Shown: piece after piece, positions 7,735 through 16,352 of the stretch
Numbering within the stretch: the stretch's first letter is position 1
How the letters are laid out: the number at the start of each line of letters is the position of its first letter
Source of the DNA: Leptolyngbya sp. FACHB-321
GTDB taxonomy: Bacteria > Cyanobacteriota > Cyanobacteriia > Leptolyngbyales > Leptolyngbyaceae
Direction: 5' to 3'
NCBI RefSeq assembly: GCF_014695975.1
Contig: NZ_JACJPI010000023.1
Location: forward strand, 1 to 36,127
DNA length: 36,127 nucleotides
Position numbers and translations under genes: made by a program
Notes under the pieces: model-generated
Told to the model about the DNA's origin: nothing
The model's database searches: none
The model's input: the letters and a program-made list of their open reading frames with translations, nothing else

Positions 7735-7772
7735 TAGAAAACCCGAATAGCGTTGCTATTCGGGTCATTTTA
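7735..7772 (-). terminator. Terminator hairpin after lanM
   Basis: Read on the minus strand, ACCCGAATAGC pairs perfectly with GCTATTCGGGT (11 bp, loop AAC, 7741-7765) and is followed by a short T-run (TTTTC). It lies 30-50 bp past the lanM stop codon (7795). The precursor gene downstream therefore probably has its own promoter or depends on read-through. The plus-strand reading is also followed by CATTTT, so it may act in both directions. Confidence 0.7.
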
Positions 7773-7794
7773 AGAAATGCTATCTTGATTGAGT

Positions 7795-10700
7795 TCACTG
7801 CCACAGTAGCACTGATGGTAATGCTTCTGGATTTACTAAGCGCAACATCTGGTAGCCAATCCCAGCCGTTCCCTGGAAGAAGCCAGGATTAAACATCGTT
7901 GGCAAATCTAAAAATAGTTGATAGCCACCAGCTTGCTCTGATTTTGAGATTGTCCAAGCTGCCTGTTGTTTAGCTTTCTCTTTCCAGTTCGATCGAACAT
8001 TGAGTTGTTCAGCTAGCAATAGTGCTTCAATTCGACCAAAATTGCCACAGCAAAGGTGATCAATTTCCTGTAGATAGTTCATTGTCGTTTCTAGTGCAAT
8101 GCTAATCTCTTGCTGTGCCTCATCCCGTTCTAAATCGGTTTCTAGCATCAATAAGCTTCCCATTCGAGCCAATCCAATTCCAGGAGCGCCATGACACCAA
8201 CTCGTCATGAAGCTGGGCTGATTATGCCGTAGATCTGCCCAGTTTCCCACCTGTGTGGAGAAGTGATGCCGCTCGTATGCTATCCCTTCTTGGGCAGCCT
8301 CAAAATAGCAACGATTTTGAGTGACGCGATAAAGCCTTAGCAGAGCATAGGTAATGCCTGCCGCTCCATGAGAAAAGCCAGTCAACGGTGTTTCACTAAT
8401 TGTTTTCCAGCTTTTAGGCAAACCATTGATGCTAACTTGATGTATGAGTAGATGCTGACCACAGTCTTTTGCTACTGCTAAAACTTTCGGATCGCTATTG
8501 GCCTCATATAGTGTGAGCAATCCCAGAATTGCGCCAGCCGCACCTCCAAGGATGTCTAGTTGATGATCCGTTGCGATTAGTTCTGGAGTGATATAGCCCG
8601 CAATCCGCTCTGCATCTTCTAATAGCGTCGGTTCTTGCAAGAATTGGCTGATCCGAACCAAGGCGTAAATCAAAGACCCTAAACCCGTTGCGCCGCCTAT
8701 CCCTAAGCTGTTTGCAACTCTTTGAGAAAGCTCAATATCGGAATGATGCACCCACGATCGCAAAGATCCTAGTGCGCCGAGTGCCAAAGAACGATACTGG
8801 GACCGTCCTGTGATTAAACTCATTGCTGCCAAAAATAGGGCAATTCCGCTCCTGCCATCGTACAGCGTGTCCCCTAGGGGACGGAACTGAAATCGCTCGA
8901 CTTCAGGCAAATAGGTCAGAGCAATCCAACCTGCACTGCCATCCGGTTCGAGCAGAGCTGCGTTCTCGATTTTCGCTGCGATCGCTTCTGCCTCACGTAA
9001 AAACAATTCAGCCGTAGGCGGTGCGATAGTGTCGATCGTCTGGATTGGGGACGTGAGAGCGCGATTCGGAACACGGGCAATTCGTGCACAAAAGGTACCC
9101 TGAATCAATGTCACTTGTCGCGCCAGATCAATCTCACTAAGTTGCTGAAACTGCGCTTCTACCCCGCTAAAGCTGGAATGCTGAAAGTAGCGTTCCACAA
9201 TGGTTTGCGAACCCGATATTAACGCAATGTCTGCTGCTTCTACTTCAAAATGAGGAATATCAAGCTGTTCTAATGATTGTCTTTCTGCCTGTAGAATTGC
9301 CCATGCTTTTGGCTTAGTCGGTGATACTAAAAAAGCTCGGCTGAGAACATCTAGTTCAATACTGCGATCGATGCCGTTACGGAGAAACTGAGGAGACAGC
9401 GACTTTTGCTTAATTGCATCGTAGATTTGAGTCGCACGGAAGACGAATCTTACCCGTTGGTGTTTTAAGTTGATCAAAGGCGAACCACTATCGAGCAATG
9501 CACCTCGATGCCGTAGCAAGAAACGATACATTTTCTCAAACCCTTCGAGCAATTGGGGAAGATAATCGTTAGGGGAGAGCGGTGTCCCATTTAAGACTGG
9601 CACATTTGCTTCTAGCGGCAAGGTAACAGATTCATACACTAGCCGCATATCATCGGTATTAATTGCCTTCCAGCAAGGCATCTTTCGCGGTGCCTGTTGG
9701 GGGTCAACGCTTCCCAAACCGCTAATATCAAAAGCAACTCGATTTTGCTTATTGAGTTCCCATTGAGGCAGGAGTCCTGTTCGCAGCACCGAATCCCAAA
9801 ACTGTTGATGACTAGCATTCTGAACATTAGTTGAGTCCCAGCCTTCAACCAAGGGATCGGCAGTAGGATGCATCAATGCTTCCATATCAACTAAAACGAG
9901 ATGTTCTCCACTCGCGATCAAGTTGCCGTAATGACAATCGGTCGTTCGTAAGACATAGAGCAAACAGAGCAACATTCCTGATCGCTGATAAAACCGCTCG
10001 GCAGCAAATTCGTCTTGGCACGGTAACTGCTCTACATATTCGACCCAACCATGCGTTTTGCGATCGAGAACGCGCAGCACTTTAAACGGAAGCAATTCGC
10101 TCTGTTCATTGCACCAGACGAGAAGGTGTTGATAGGCAACTTCCAATCCTAAATCTCTGGGTTTATAGATTAGTTTTAATCCTGAATCAAACGTTAGTGC
10201 GATCACTGTTCGCATTTGATGGTGGGCATCAGAAAGCGACAGTTCCACTTGCGTCACTTGTTTAAGGGGTACCGAATCTGCAAAGGTATGTTGCAAATCA
10301 GCCAGATCGGTATTGAGATGCTGAAGAAAATCCGCGATCGCACCCACCCAAAAATCAACCGTCGTCGCAACCAATCTTCCTAGGACTGGGTAGGTTTGGA
10401 ACAGGGTAAACAGCCCATCCGATAACTGTTTTTCAATGAATGCGCGGTAATAAGTTGTACTGGGTTGTTCTGGAAGCGTGATGAATCGATTTAGTAAGGT
10501 CTGTCCGAGTGGGCGAAAGCGAGAAAACTCAGCATCCAAGGTAGGAGTGCAAAGTGCGATCAGTTGTTGCAAAAATTGGCGTTCTATCTGGAGATAAGCA
10601 TTTTCAGATAAGACCTGCACATCGGTTGGGTTCAACTGTGCCCATAGCTTTTGACGAGCAACTAAAAGAACAGGTAGCAAAAGATCTTCAAACGGGAGCG

Positions 10701-11076
10701 GTTTTTCTGGCTCTATAGGAAGTGCAACGGTTTTACGATCGTTCAAGCTTTGTTCTAAAGCCATTTGGATGATTGCTTGGAATGTTTCTATCCAAGCCGG
10801 AAGGCACTCAGGTAATAGGCTTACTGGATCACCCGTTGGAGTGCTTGTGGATGCTGCCAAAACAGCCTTTACAGTTGCGCTGTCTAAGCCATCCCATGCT
10901 AACCGTTTCTCAAATTTTTCCCAGTTTCCTTGAGCGGCGGTTTCACACCACCGTTGTAAAATTGCATTGGACTGCTGAGCATGATGTTCTAGGGGAGGCT
11001 GCCCCCAAGAATGATTGAGTTGCTCCCATAAAGAACTTGCCTGAAACGCAATTTGCATTAAGTCAGCATGATTCAC
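7795..11076 (-). CDS. lanM: Class II lanthipeptide synthetase LanM, ProcM-like CCG type
   Basis: The 1093-residue bifunctional enzyme has a DUF4135 dehydratase half with kinase-like residues: KPRDLGLE (about 307), TDCHYGNL (about 380) and LVLVDMEALMHP. Its C-terminal LanC-like cyclase half has GFSHGAAGI (about 902), SWCHGAPGIG (about 960) and LCCGNFGR (about 1009). The last motif replaces the usual Cys-His-Gly zinc ligand motif with Cys-Cys-Gly, giving three Cys ligands as described for ProcM and relatives. The start is GTG (11074-11076), chosen because AAGGAG lies 7 bp upstream. It should phosphorylate and eliminate Thr of the core, then add the Cys thiol. It is followed by a terminator (7741-7765), then the precursor, all in the same direction. 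Length and motifs are normal. Confidence 0.95.
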   Translation of the reverse strand: MNHADLMQIAFQASSLWEQLNHSWGQPPLEHHAQQSNAILQRWCETAAQGNWEKFEKRLAWDGLDSATVKAVLAASTSTPTGDPVSLLPECLPAWIETFQAIIQMALEQSLNDRKTVALPIEPEKPLPFEDLLLPVLLVARQKLWAQLNPTDVQVLSENAYLQIERQFLQQLIALCTPTLDAEFSRFRPLGQTLLNRFITLPEQPSTTYYRAFIEKQLSDGLFTLFQTYPVLGRLVATTVDFWVGAIADFLQHLNTDLADLQHTFADSVPLKQVTQVELSLSDAHHQMRTVIALTFDSGLKLIYKPRDLGLEVAYQHLLVWCNEQSELLPFKVLRVLDRKTHGWVEYVEQLPCQDEFAAERFYQRSGMLLCLLYVLRTTDCHYGNLIASGEHLVLVDMEALMHPTADPLVEGWDSTNVQNASHQQFWDSVLRTGLLPQWELNKQNRVAFDISGLGSVDPQQAPRKMPCWKAINTDDMRLVYESVTLPLEANVPVLNGTPLSPNDYLPQLLEGFEKMYRFLLRHRGALLDSGSPLINLKHQRVRFVFRATQIYDAIKQKSLSPQFLRNGIDRSIELDVLSRAFLVSPTKPKAWAILQAERQSLEQLDIPHFEVEAADIALISGSQTIVERYFQHSSFSGVEAQFQQLSEIDLARQVTLIQGTFCARIARVPNRALTSPIQTIDTIAPPTAELFLREAEAIAAKIENAALLEPDGSAGWIALTYLPEVERFQFRPLGDTLYDGRSGIALFLAAMSLITGRSQYRSLALGALGSLRSWVHHSDIELSQRVANSLGIGGATGLGSLIYALVRISQFLQEPTLLEDAERIAGYITPELIATDHQLDILGGAAGAILGLLTLYEANSDPKVLAVAKDCGQHLLIHQVSINGLPKSWKTISETPLTGFSHGAAGITYALLRLYRVTQNRCYFEAAQEGIAYERHHFSTQVGNWADLRHNQPSFMTSWCHGAPGIGLARMGSLLMLETDLERDEAQQEISIALETTMNYLQEIDHLCCGNFGRIEALLLAEQLNVRSNWKEKAKQQAAWTISKSEQAGGYQLFLDLPTMFNPGFFQGTAGIGYQMLRLVNPEALPSVLLWQ

Positions 11077-11401
11077 TACGGTACTCCTTGGAGAAAATGA
11101 ATGCTGACAGATTAGCGCTAGATCAGGGAAAAGTCGGGGTGATTGATTAGGGTGGAATCAGAGTTTAGATGTCACTCAATGTTTCGCCAGCAGGAAAAAA
11201 CTTGGAAAGAGCCATTACTTTTCGTTTTCTCAAATTAATTTTCGTGCTGTTTGAGAAGCTAAAAGCTGCGTTTATTTTTTAGGTAAAAGTGATACAGATG
11301 GATTCAGCAGATCTAAAGATCTCAAATTAGCTTCCGTAAATTTTCAGTTATTTGTCTCAAATATCGCTTTAAAGGGGCGATGATCGTTCCGTTCAAACTA
11401 C
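11077..11401. promoter_or_regulatory. Intergenic region upstream of lanM, probable promoter region
   Basis: This 325-bp AT-rich gap separates lanM from the upstream CheY-like gene and must hold the lanM promoter if the two are not cotranscribed. I see the ribosome binding site AAGGAG next to the GTG start. A pair of AGATCT palindromes two bases apart (11309-11322) could be a protein site. AAGTCGGGG (near 11130) recurs near 11945 and, inverted, near 13562. No unambiguous -35/-10 pair stands out. Confidence 0.4.
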
Positions 11402-11776
11402 TTAATGCCAAGTCAAAGCATCAATAATCTGTTGGGCAAGGGTAAGCGGACGAAAGGGTTTCGTGAAAACTGCTGCAACGTCTAAATCATGAAAATTGTA
11501 CTGCTCTGACGCTTGCACTTTAGCAGTCATCAGAATTACGGGAATCGATCGAGTTTCAGGTTGTTGCTTGAGATGTTGTAAAGTAGCACGACCATCCATG
11601 TTCGGCATCATCAGATCGAGCAGAATCGCATCGGGGTGATATTGAGCGGCGATCGCAATTCCTTCCGCTCCAGAACTAGCCGTGAGAACCTCCCAACCCG
11701 CTCCCATCTGTAGACCGAGAGTTGCGATCGCTCGTACATCTTCTTCGTCATCCACAATCAAAATTTGCTTCAGCAT
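11402..11776 (-). CDS. CheY-like single-domain response regulator
   Basis: The 124-residue receiver domain has the acidic pair Asp9/Asp10 (ILIVDDEEDV), the phosphoacceptor Asp54 (AILLDLMMPNMDG), the conserved Thr (ILMTAK) and the KPF Lys near the end. There is no output domain, so it must act through protein contacts. It lies 190 bp downstream of the REC-PAS histidine kinase gene on the same strand, which makes that kinase its likely partner. The start ATG is the first in the frame and matches the family start (MxKxILIVDDE). Confidence 0.9.
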   Translation of the reverse strand: MLKQILIVDDEEDVRAIATLGLQMGAGWEVLTASSGAEGIAIAAQYHPDAILLDLMMPNMDGRATLQHLKQQPETRSIPVILMTAKVQASEQYNFHDLDVAAVFTKPFRPLTLAQQIIDALTWH

Positions 11777-11966
11777 CGCAATTCGCTTAAGACCTAATAA
11801 GTAGGAAGCCCTAATCTCATGTCAGCAGGAGTCGGAGGCGTTACCTTCAGGCAAGGGTTACCTTTTTCACCCCCAGGCAACTATCTTCAGTTTAATTCAG
11901 TTCCTCTCCTTAACTGACAGGGTAGCGTTGAATCGGGGAGAAGTCGGGGAAACACGGTTGAGTGAA

Positions 11967-13445
11967 TTAAGTGTTAAGCGGCAATTCAATATAGAATGTG
12001 CTGCCCTGCTTGACGGTGCTTTCTACCCAAATTCTGCCACCATGTTGTTCGATAATGTTACGACAAATGCTTAGTCCCAATCCGGTTCCGCCTTTTTGGC
12101 GGGCATCAGAGGTATCTACCTGTTGAAATCGCTCAAAGATAGTCTGGATCTGATGAGAGGGAATACCTCGCCCTTGGTCGCACACACTAATACAGACACT
12201 TGAAGTCTGACCTGAACTGCAAGCCTGCATTTGAACGGTTGTTTGAGCGGGTGAGAACTTAATGGCATTACTTAGAAGATTGGTCAAGGCTTGCATAATG
12301 CGATCGGGATCAGCATTGAGCAAAATTGATACTGGTTCTGTACTCAATTGAATTTCGGAGCGATCAGCCATTGCTTGCATTTCTTCAGTTGCCTGAATCA
12401 TCAAGTCAGCAAGATTGCACGATCGCCGATTCATTGTAATTTTGCCAGAGCGAATCCGTTCGAGGTCGAGAATGTCATTGATTAGACGGATCAAGCGTTC
12501 TGCATTTTTTACGCCGATACTAAGAACTTGCTGCCCTTGCTCAGTTAAGCTGCCTAACTGCCCACTGCTGAGTAAATCAAGCGATCCCATCATTGAGGTT
12601 AAAGGCGTGCGTAGCTCGTGACTGACTAAGGAAATAAATTCGTTCTCAAGACGTTTACGCTCAGTAATGTCGTTTGCAATTAGTAAAGCGTAAGTTGTTC
12701 CGTTCAGCTCAATACGATCGAAGGATAGCAAAATACTTTTGACACTGCCGGAGTGGGTGAGCAGTTCAAATTCTAAGTTATGGAAGGTTTCAGTTGTTTG
12801 AAGACGACGCAGAAAAGTCGCTGAATCGTGACCCAGATGTAGCTGTGTAATGGAATTGCCGATAACTTGATCTCGTGTGTAACCACTAATGCTGAGAAAA
12901 CTAGGATTGACTTCCATTAATTGCCCTTCGGAAACGGTCACGATCGCAATGGGATTAGGGCTATGTTGAAAAATGGTTGCAAATTTCTCCTCTGCGTGTT
13001 TGCGTTCACGAATTTCTTGCTGAAGTTGTTCGTTTTGCAATTGCAGTTGGCTCTGGAGCCGTCTCAACGTGAGATGAGTTTCAATTCGAGCCAGAACCTC
13101 TTCGATCTGAAATGGCTTTGTAATGTAATCGACACCGCCTGCTTGAAATGCCTTTACTTTGTCGCTCACTGCTTCTAAAGCACTGATAAAAATGATGGGA
13201 ATCTCACGGGTGCGATCGTCAGCTTTAAGATGGTGGCAAACCTCGTAGCCGCTCATCTGCGGCATATTGACATCGAGCAGGATTAAATCCGGCGGCATCA
13301 CTTGGGCACCTCGAATGCCTGTCGAACCCTTCGTAACGCTGCGAACCTTGTAGCCGTGTTTAATGAGCAGGACCGATAGTAGATTGAGATTTTCCGGCGT
13401 ATCGTCAATAACCAGGATGTCGGCTTTTGGTGTAGGCTCAGGCAT
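11967..13445 (-). CDS. Hybrid REC-PAS sensor histidine kinase
   Basis: The 492-residue soluble protein has an N-terminal receiver domain (about 8-125; VIDDTPENL, phospho-Asp in LILLDVNMPQMSG, ITKPF), a short coiled coil (about 128-155), a PAS domain (about 158-270), and a HisKA domain with the phospho-His in SLVSHELRTP (about 276). A HATPase_c domain follows, with the N-box LTNLLSNAIKFSP and the G2 box GTGLGLSI. There is no membrane segment, so it senses an internal signal or takes phosphate through its own receiver. The downstream CheY-like gene is the likely target. The genes lie just upstream of lanM in the same direction, but a regulatory link is only positional. Confidence 0.93.
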   Translation of the reverse strand: MPEPTPKADILVIDDTPENLNLLSVLLIKHGYKVRSVTKGSTGIRGAQVMPPDLILLDVNMPQMSGYEVCHHLKADDRTREIPIIFISALEAVSDKVKAFQAGGVDYITKPFQIEEVLARIETHLTLRRLQSQLQLQNEQLQQEIRERKHAEEKFATIFQHSPNPIAIVTVSEGQLMEVNPSFLSISGYTRDQVIGNSITQLHLGHDSATFLRRLQTTETFHNLEFELLTHSGSVKSILLSFDRIELNGTTYALLIANDITERKRLENEFISLVSHELRTPLTSMMGSLDLLSSGQLGSLTEQGQQVLSIGVKNAERLIRLINDILDLERIRSGKITMNRRSCNLADLMIQATEEMQAMADRSEIQLSTEPVSILLNADPDRIMQALTNLLSNAIKFSPAQTTVQMQACSSGQTSSVCISVCDQGRGIPSHQIQTIFERFQQVDTSDARQKGGTGLGLSICRNIIEQHGGRIWVESTVKQGSTFYIELPLNT

Positions 13446-13624
13446 TGCAGAATTTCATGGGAACTCTCACCAGATTTTAAGACGATATCACCAGTATTTA
13501 AAGTAACCTCAGCAAAAAAAGGATTTCCCCGATTGATGAGCGAAACGGGTTTGGAACTCCCCGACTTCTCCTCGATCGTTGCCTACTGTAAGGGACATCA
13601 GTTAACCAGGAATGAGAAGTTACT

Positions 13625-14098
13625 ATGTTTCATCACCTTTCAGTCGCCGTGGATCACCCGCTGCATGTTGCTAATGTTCTGGCAGAAGTGTTGCAGGGCT
13701 GTTGCTTTCCCTTTCCTCCCCACGAAGGAAGTTATATCGTCATCGTTGATGATGACTTTGGAACCGGGATCGAGCTTTATCCGGCTGATACTCAGTTGAT
13801 TCCAGGGCTAGATCAAGTCGGCTTTTCTTCAGGAAATACTCCAACGTTTACGTCTGTTCATGCTGCGCTCTCGGTTACAGTCACGCAAGAACAAATTGTA
13901 CAAATTGCTGATCGTGAGGGATGGCTGGTGCGATTGTGCGATCGCGGTCCCTTTAAAGTGATCGAATTTTGGGTGGAAAACAAATTCATGCTCGAATTGC
14001 TCACCCCCGCTATGGCAAAGGAATACCTACAATTCGCTCAGCCTGGTAGCTATGAAGCGTTCCTGAATCAGGCTGCTCCTCAACTTGTTGAAGCTTAA
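13625..14098 (+). CDS. VOC/glyoxalase-like small cyanobacterial protein, function unknown
   Basis: The 157-residue protein begins MFHHLSVAVDHPLHVANVLA, a pattern like the first beta-alpha unit of the vicinal oxygen chelate fold. It continues with FPPHEGSYIVIVDDDFGTGI and a C-terminal half with WVENKFMLELLTP. I do not see a full set of metal ligands, so enzymatic activity is uncertain. The ATG at 13625 has purine-rich sequence (AGGAATGAGAAG) upstream. The gene lies 24 bp before the methyltransferase start, on the same strand, so the two are probably cotranscribed. VOC membership is an inference from the N-terminus only. Confidence 0.75.
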   Translation: MFHHLSVAVDHPLHVANVLAEVLQGCCFPFPPHEGSYIVIVDDDFGTGIELYPADTQLIPGLDQVGFSSGNTPTFTSVHAALSVTVTQEQIVQIADREGWLVRLCDRGPFKVIEFWVENKFMLELLTPAMAKEYLQFAQPGSYEAFLNQAAPQLVEA

Positions 14099-14122
14099 AA
14101 ATTAACTGGAGTGAAAAGAATC

Positions 14123-15127
14123 ATGATGACGATGGAAAGATTAGAAGTTGCTCCCCAAGAGACGATGCTGAGTTTGATTGGTGGCTTTTGGATTGCTCGA
14201 TCGATTTATCTAGCAGCTCAATTAGGCGTTGCTGATTTGTTTGACGATCAACCGAAAACAATTGCCCAACTTGCAAGCGAAACCAACACCGATCCGCGAT
14301 CGCTCTATCGGCTCCTACGCGCCTTGGGCAGTGTCGGCATCTTTACGGAAGTCTCAGATCAATGTTTTGCCCTGACTCCGTTGGGTGTAACGCTTAAGAG
14401 CGATAGTCCTGGTTCAATGCGCTATGCGGCGATGGCGCAAATCGGAGACGACCATTCGCTGGGTTGGAGCAACGGGTTGCACAGCCTAAAAACTGGTGAA
14501 ATTGCGTTTGATACCGCAGCAGGAATGCCGCTTTGGGATTACTATGCTCAACATCCTGAAGCGGGGAAGGTGTTCTCACAATCGATGACCAGTATGGGAA
14601 CTGCGATCGCACAAGCAGTCGCTGCTAGCTATGACTTTTCTGAGTTTAATACGATCGTGGATGTGGGTGGAGCGCAAGGAAGCTTAATTTCTACAATTTT
14701 GCAGGCAAATCCCCATCTCAACGGCATTTTGTTTGACTTACCTGAAATCATTGCCAATGTCCAGGTTGATCAGAAGATTCAATCTGTTGCCGGAAATTTC
14801 TTTGAGTCTGTGCCAACGGGCGGCGATGCTTACTTGATGCGATGGATTATTCATGATTGGGATGATGAAAAGTCCTCGATCATACTAAGAAATTGCCATC
14901 AAGCAATGCCTGAGCACGGCAAGCTGCTGTTGATCGAAAGCATTATTCCACCCGGAAATGAACCCTCTCCAGCAAAGTTCATTGATGTTATTATGCTATT
15001 GATGACAGGCGGACGAGAACGTACTGAGGAAGAGTATCGATCGTTATTGCGATCGAATGGGTTTAAACTGACGCGCGTGGTTTCGACACCGTCCATGCTC
15101 AGCGTTATTGAAGCTGTAAAACTCTAA
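14123..15127 (+). CDS. SAM-dependent O-methyltransferase (hydroxyneurosporene/ASMT type)
   Basis: The 334-residue protein has an N-terminal helical dimerisation domain (IGGFWIARSIYLAAQLGVAD) with a winged-helix segment (IAQLASETNTDPRSLYRLLR). The Rossmann domain has motif I VDVGGAQGSLI (about 180), DLPEII (acidic loop) and RWIIHDWDDEKS with the His used as general base in plant-type O-methyltransferases. The start is the ATG at 14123, with TGGAG about 11 bp upstream; a GTG at 14111 in the same frame lies inside that site. It would transfer a methyl group from SAM to a hydroxyl of a small molecule; the substrate cannot be read from the sequence. It follows the VOC-like gene closely. Confidence 0.9.
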   Translation: MMTMERLEVAPQETMLSLIGGFWIARSIYLAAQLGVADLFDDQPKTIAQLASETNTDPRSLYRLLRALGSVGIFTEVSDQCFALTPLGVTLKSDSPGSMRYAAMAQIGDDHSLGWSNGLHSLKTGEIAFDTAAGMPLWDYYAQHPEAGKVFSQSMTSMGTAIAQAVAASYDFSEFNTIVDVGGAQGSLISTILQANPHLNGILFDLPEIIANVQVDQKIQSVAGNFFESVPTGGDAYLMRWIIHDWDDEKSSIILRNCHQAMPEHGKLLLIESIIPPGNEPSPAKFIDVIMLLMTGGRERTEEEYRSLLRSNGFKLTRVVSTPSMLSVIEAVKL

Positions 15128-15155
15128 TCTTTTGCATTCATCTGAAAAAAGAGCT

Positions 15156-16322
15156 ATGAACTTGTATCGCTCTCTGATGTTATTGACTGTCACACTCGGT
15201 TTAGGACTGAGTGTGTCTCCAACCATTCCTGTTTCCGCCCAATCTTCTCAAGGCGAAGCACAAAAGATTGAGCAATCTGTGGAACCCCTGCCAAATGTAG
15301 GTAGGATTCGTTTTCGCAACTTAACTTTCAAACGCTCAGAAACGCGATCGCTGCTGTCGTTAGCAGCAGCGATTCGTCGAGAGTTCCCAACAGGTAAGAC
15401 CCGCTATCTATACAATCGGATTGATTTAGATGGCGATGGACGCGAGGACGTAGTTGCCTATCTCACTTCCTCATGTGGCACAGGTGGCTGTTCGATGCTC
15501 ATTTTGAGAGCGATGGGCAATGGTTACAGTTTGATTTCGCGACATACAATCGTCAATAATCCAGTCGTCGTTAGCACCACTAAAACAAATGGTTGGCGAG
15601 ACATTGTTCTATATGTTGCGGGTGGAGGTACGAAGCCCAGTTACAACATTCTAAAATTTGATGGCTCTGCCTATCCGCCCAATCCTTCAACGGCTCCAGA
15701 ATTACCGCCTGGAACAATCGTGAGCGGAACTGCGATCATCGCAGATAAAATCTCTCCAGAAGTCGGCATTGTGCTTGATGCGTCTACTAAAAACCAGACT
15801 GGCGGTTTAAGTCCAAGCCAGCAAGCAACGCTAAAATCTTTGGGAATTGCTATCGCAGTTCCAACCGTTCCAGCCGGTTACACGGTCAGTAAAGTCGAGG
15901 TGAAGCCTTGTCCTGCGAACGCACCTCGATCAGAAAAGGGTGTATGTCGATTTGGTCCACAATATGGCATTGTTTATCGCGATGTTAAGCAAGATCGTTG
16001 TTTTGCGATCGAGGCGACGGGCGGCGGTGTGGGTGGAGTCCCAGCCGAGTATGAATCGAAAATTAACATTCCTCTACTTGGTGAAACGTCGATGCTGTTT
16101 GGTTCACAGAATGGCGAATTCAAAACCCCTTCTGCCCAGCAGCTTAACTCGCCCCAGCCGAATTTAATTTCAGATTGGGCAGGAGTCAGCCCATTTTATC
16201 ACATCGTTGGAGCAGATTTCGTGCGGCAGACTTACTATAAAGGTAACCCAAATTACTGCCACAATACAATTACGCCAAATCAAGCTATTCAGATTGTACA
16301 ATCCCTTTCCTGGCTCCAATAG
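15156..16322 (+). CDS. Secreted protein with signal peptide and Ca-binding-like loop
   Basis: From the ATG at 15156 (AAAGAG 3-8 bp upstream) the 388-residue product starts with a clear signal peptide (MNLYRSLMLLTVTLGLGLSV...VSAQ, cleavage near 29). An EF-hand/FG-GAP-like loop DLDGDGREDVVAY lies near residue 95, followed by SSCGTGGCSMLIL. The middle has a hydrophobic, Pro-rich linker, and the C-terminal half has paired Cys (CPANAPRSEKGVCRFG). No catalytic motif was recognised; it is probably a periplasmic or secreted cyanobacterial protein of unknown role. It starts 29 bp after the methyltransferase and so may be the last gene of that operon. A TTG start at 15132 is possible but has no binding site. 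Confidence 0.8.
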   Translation: MNLYRSLMLLTVTLGLGLSVSPTIPVSAQSSQGEAQKIEQSVEPLPNVGRIRFRNLTFKRSETRSLLSLAAAIRREFPTGKTRYLYNRIDLDGDGREDVVAYLTSSCGTGGCSMLILRAMGNGYSLISRHTIVNNPVVVSTTKTNGWRDIVLYVAGGGTKPSYNILKFDGSAYPPNPSTAPELPPGTIVSGTAIIADKISPEVGIVLDASTKNQTGGLSPSQQATLKSLGIAIAVPTVPAGYTVSKVEVKPCPANAPRSEKGVCRFGPQYGIVYRDVKQDRCFAIEATGGGVGGVPAEYESKINIPLLGETSMLFGSQNGEFKTPSAQQLNSPQPNLISDWAGVSPFYHIVGADFVRQTYYKGNPNYCHNTITPNQAIQIVQSLSWLQ

Positions 16323-16352
16323 AGGCTGGTAAAAGGGTTGAGCATATCAATC

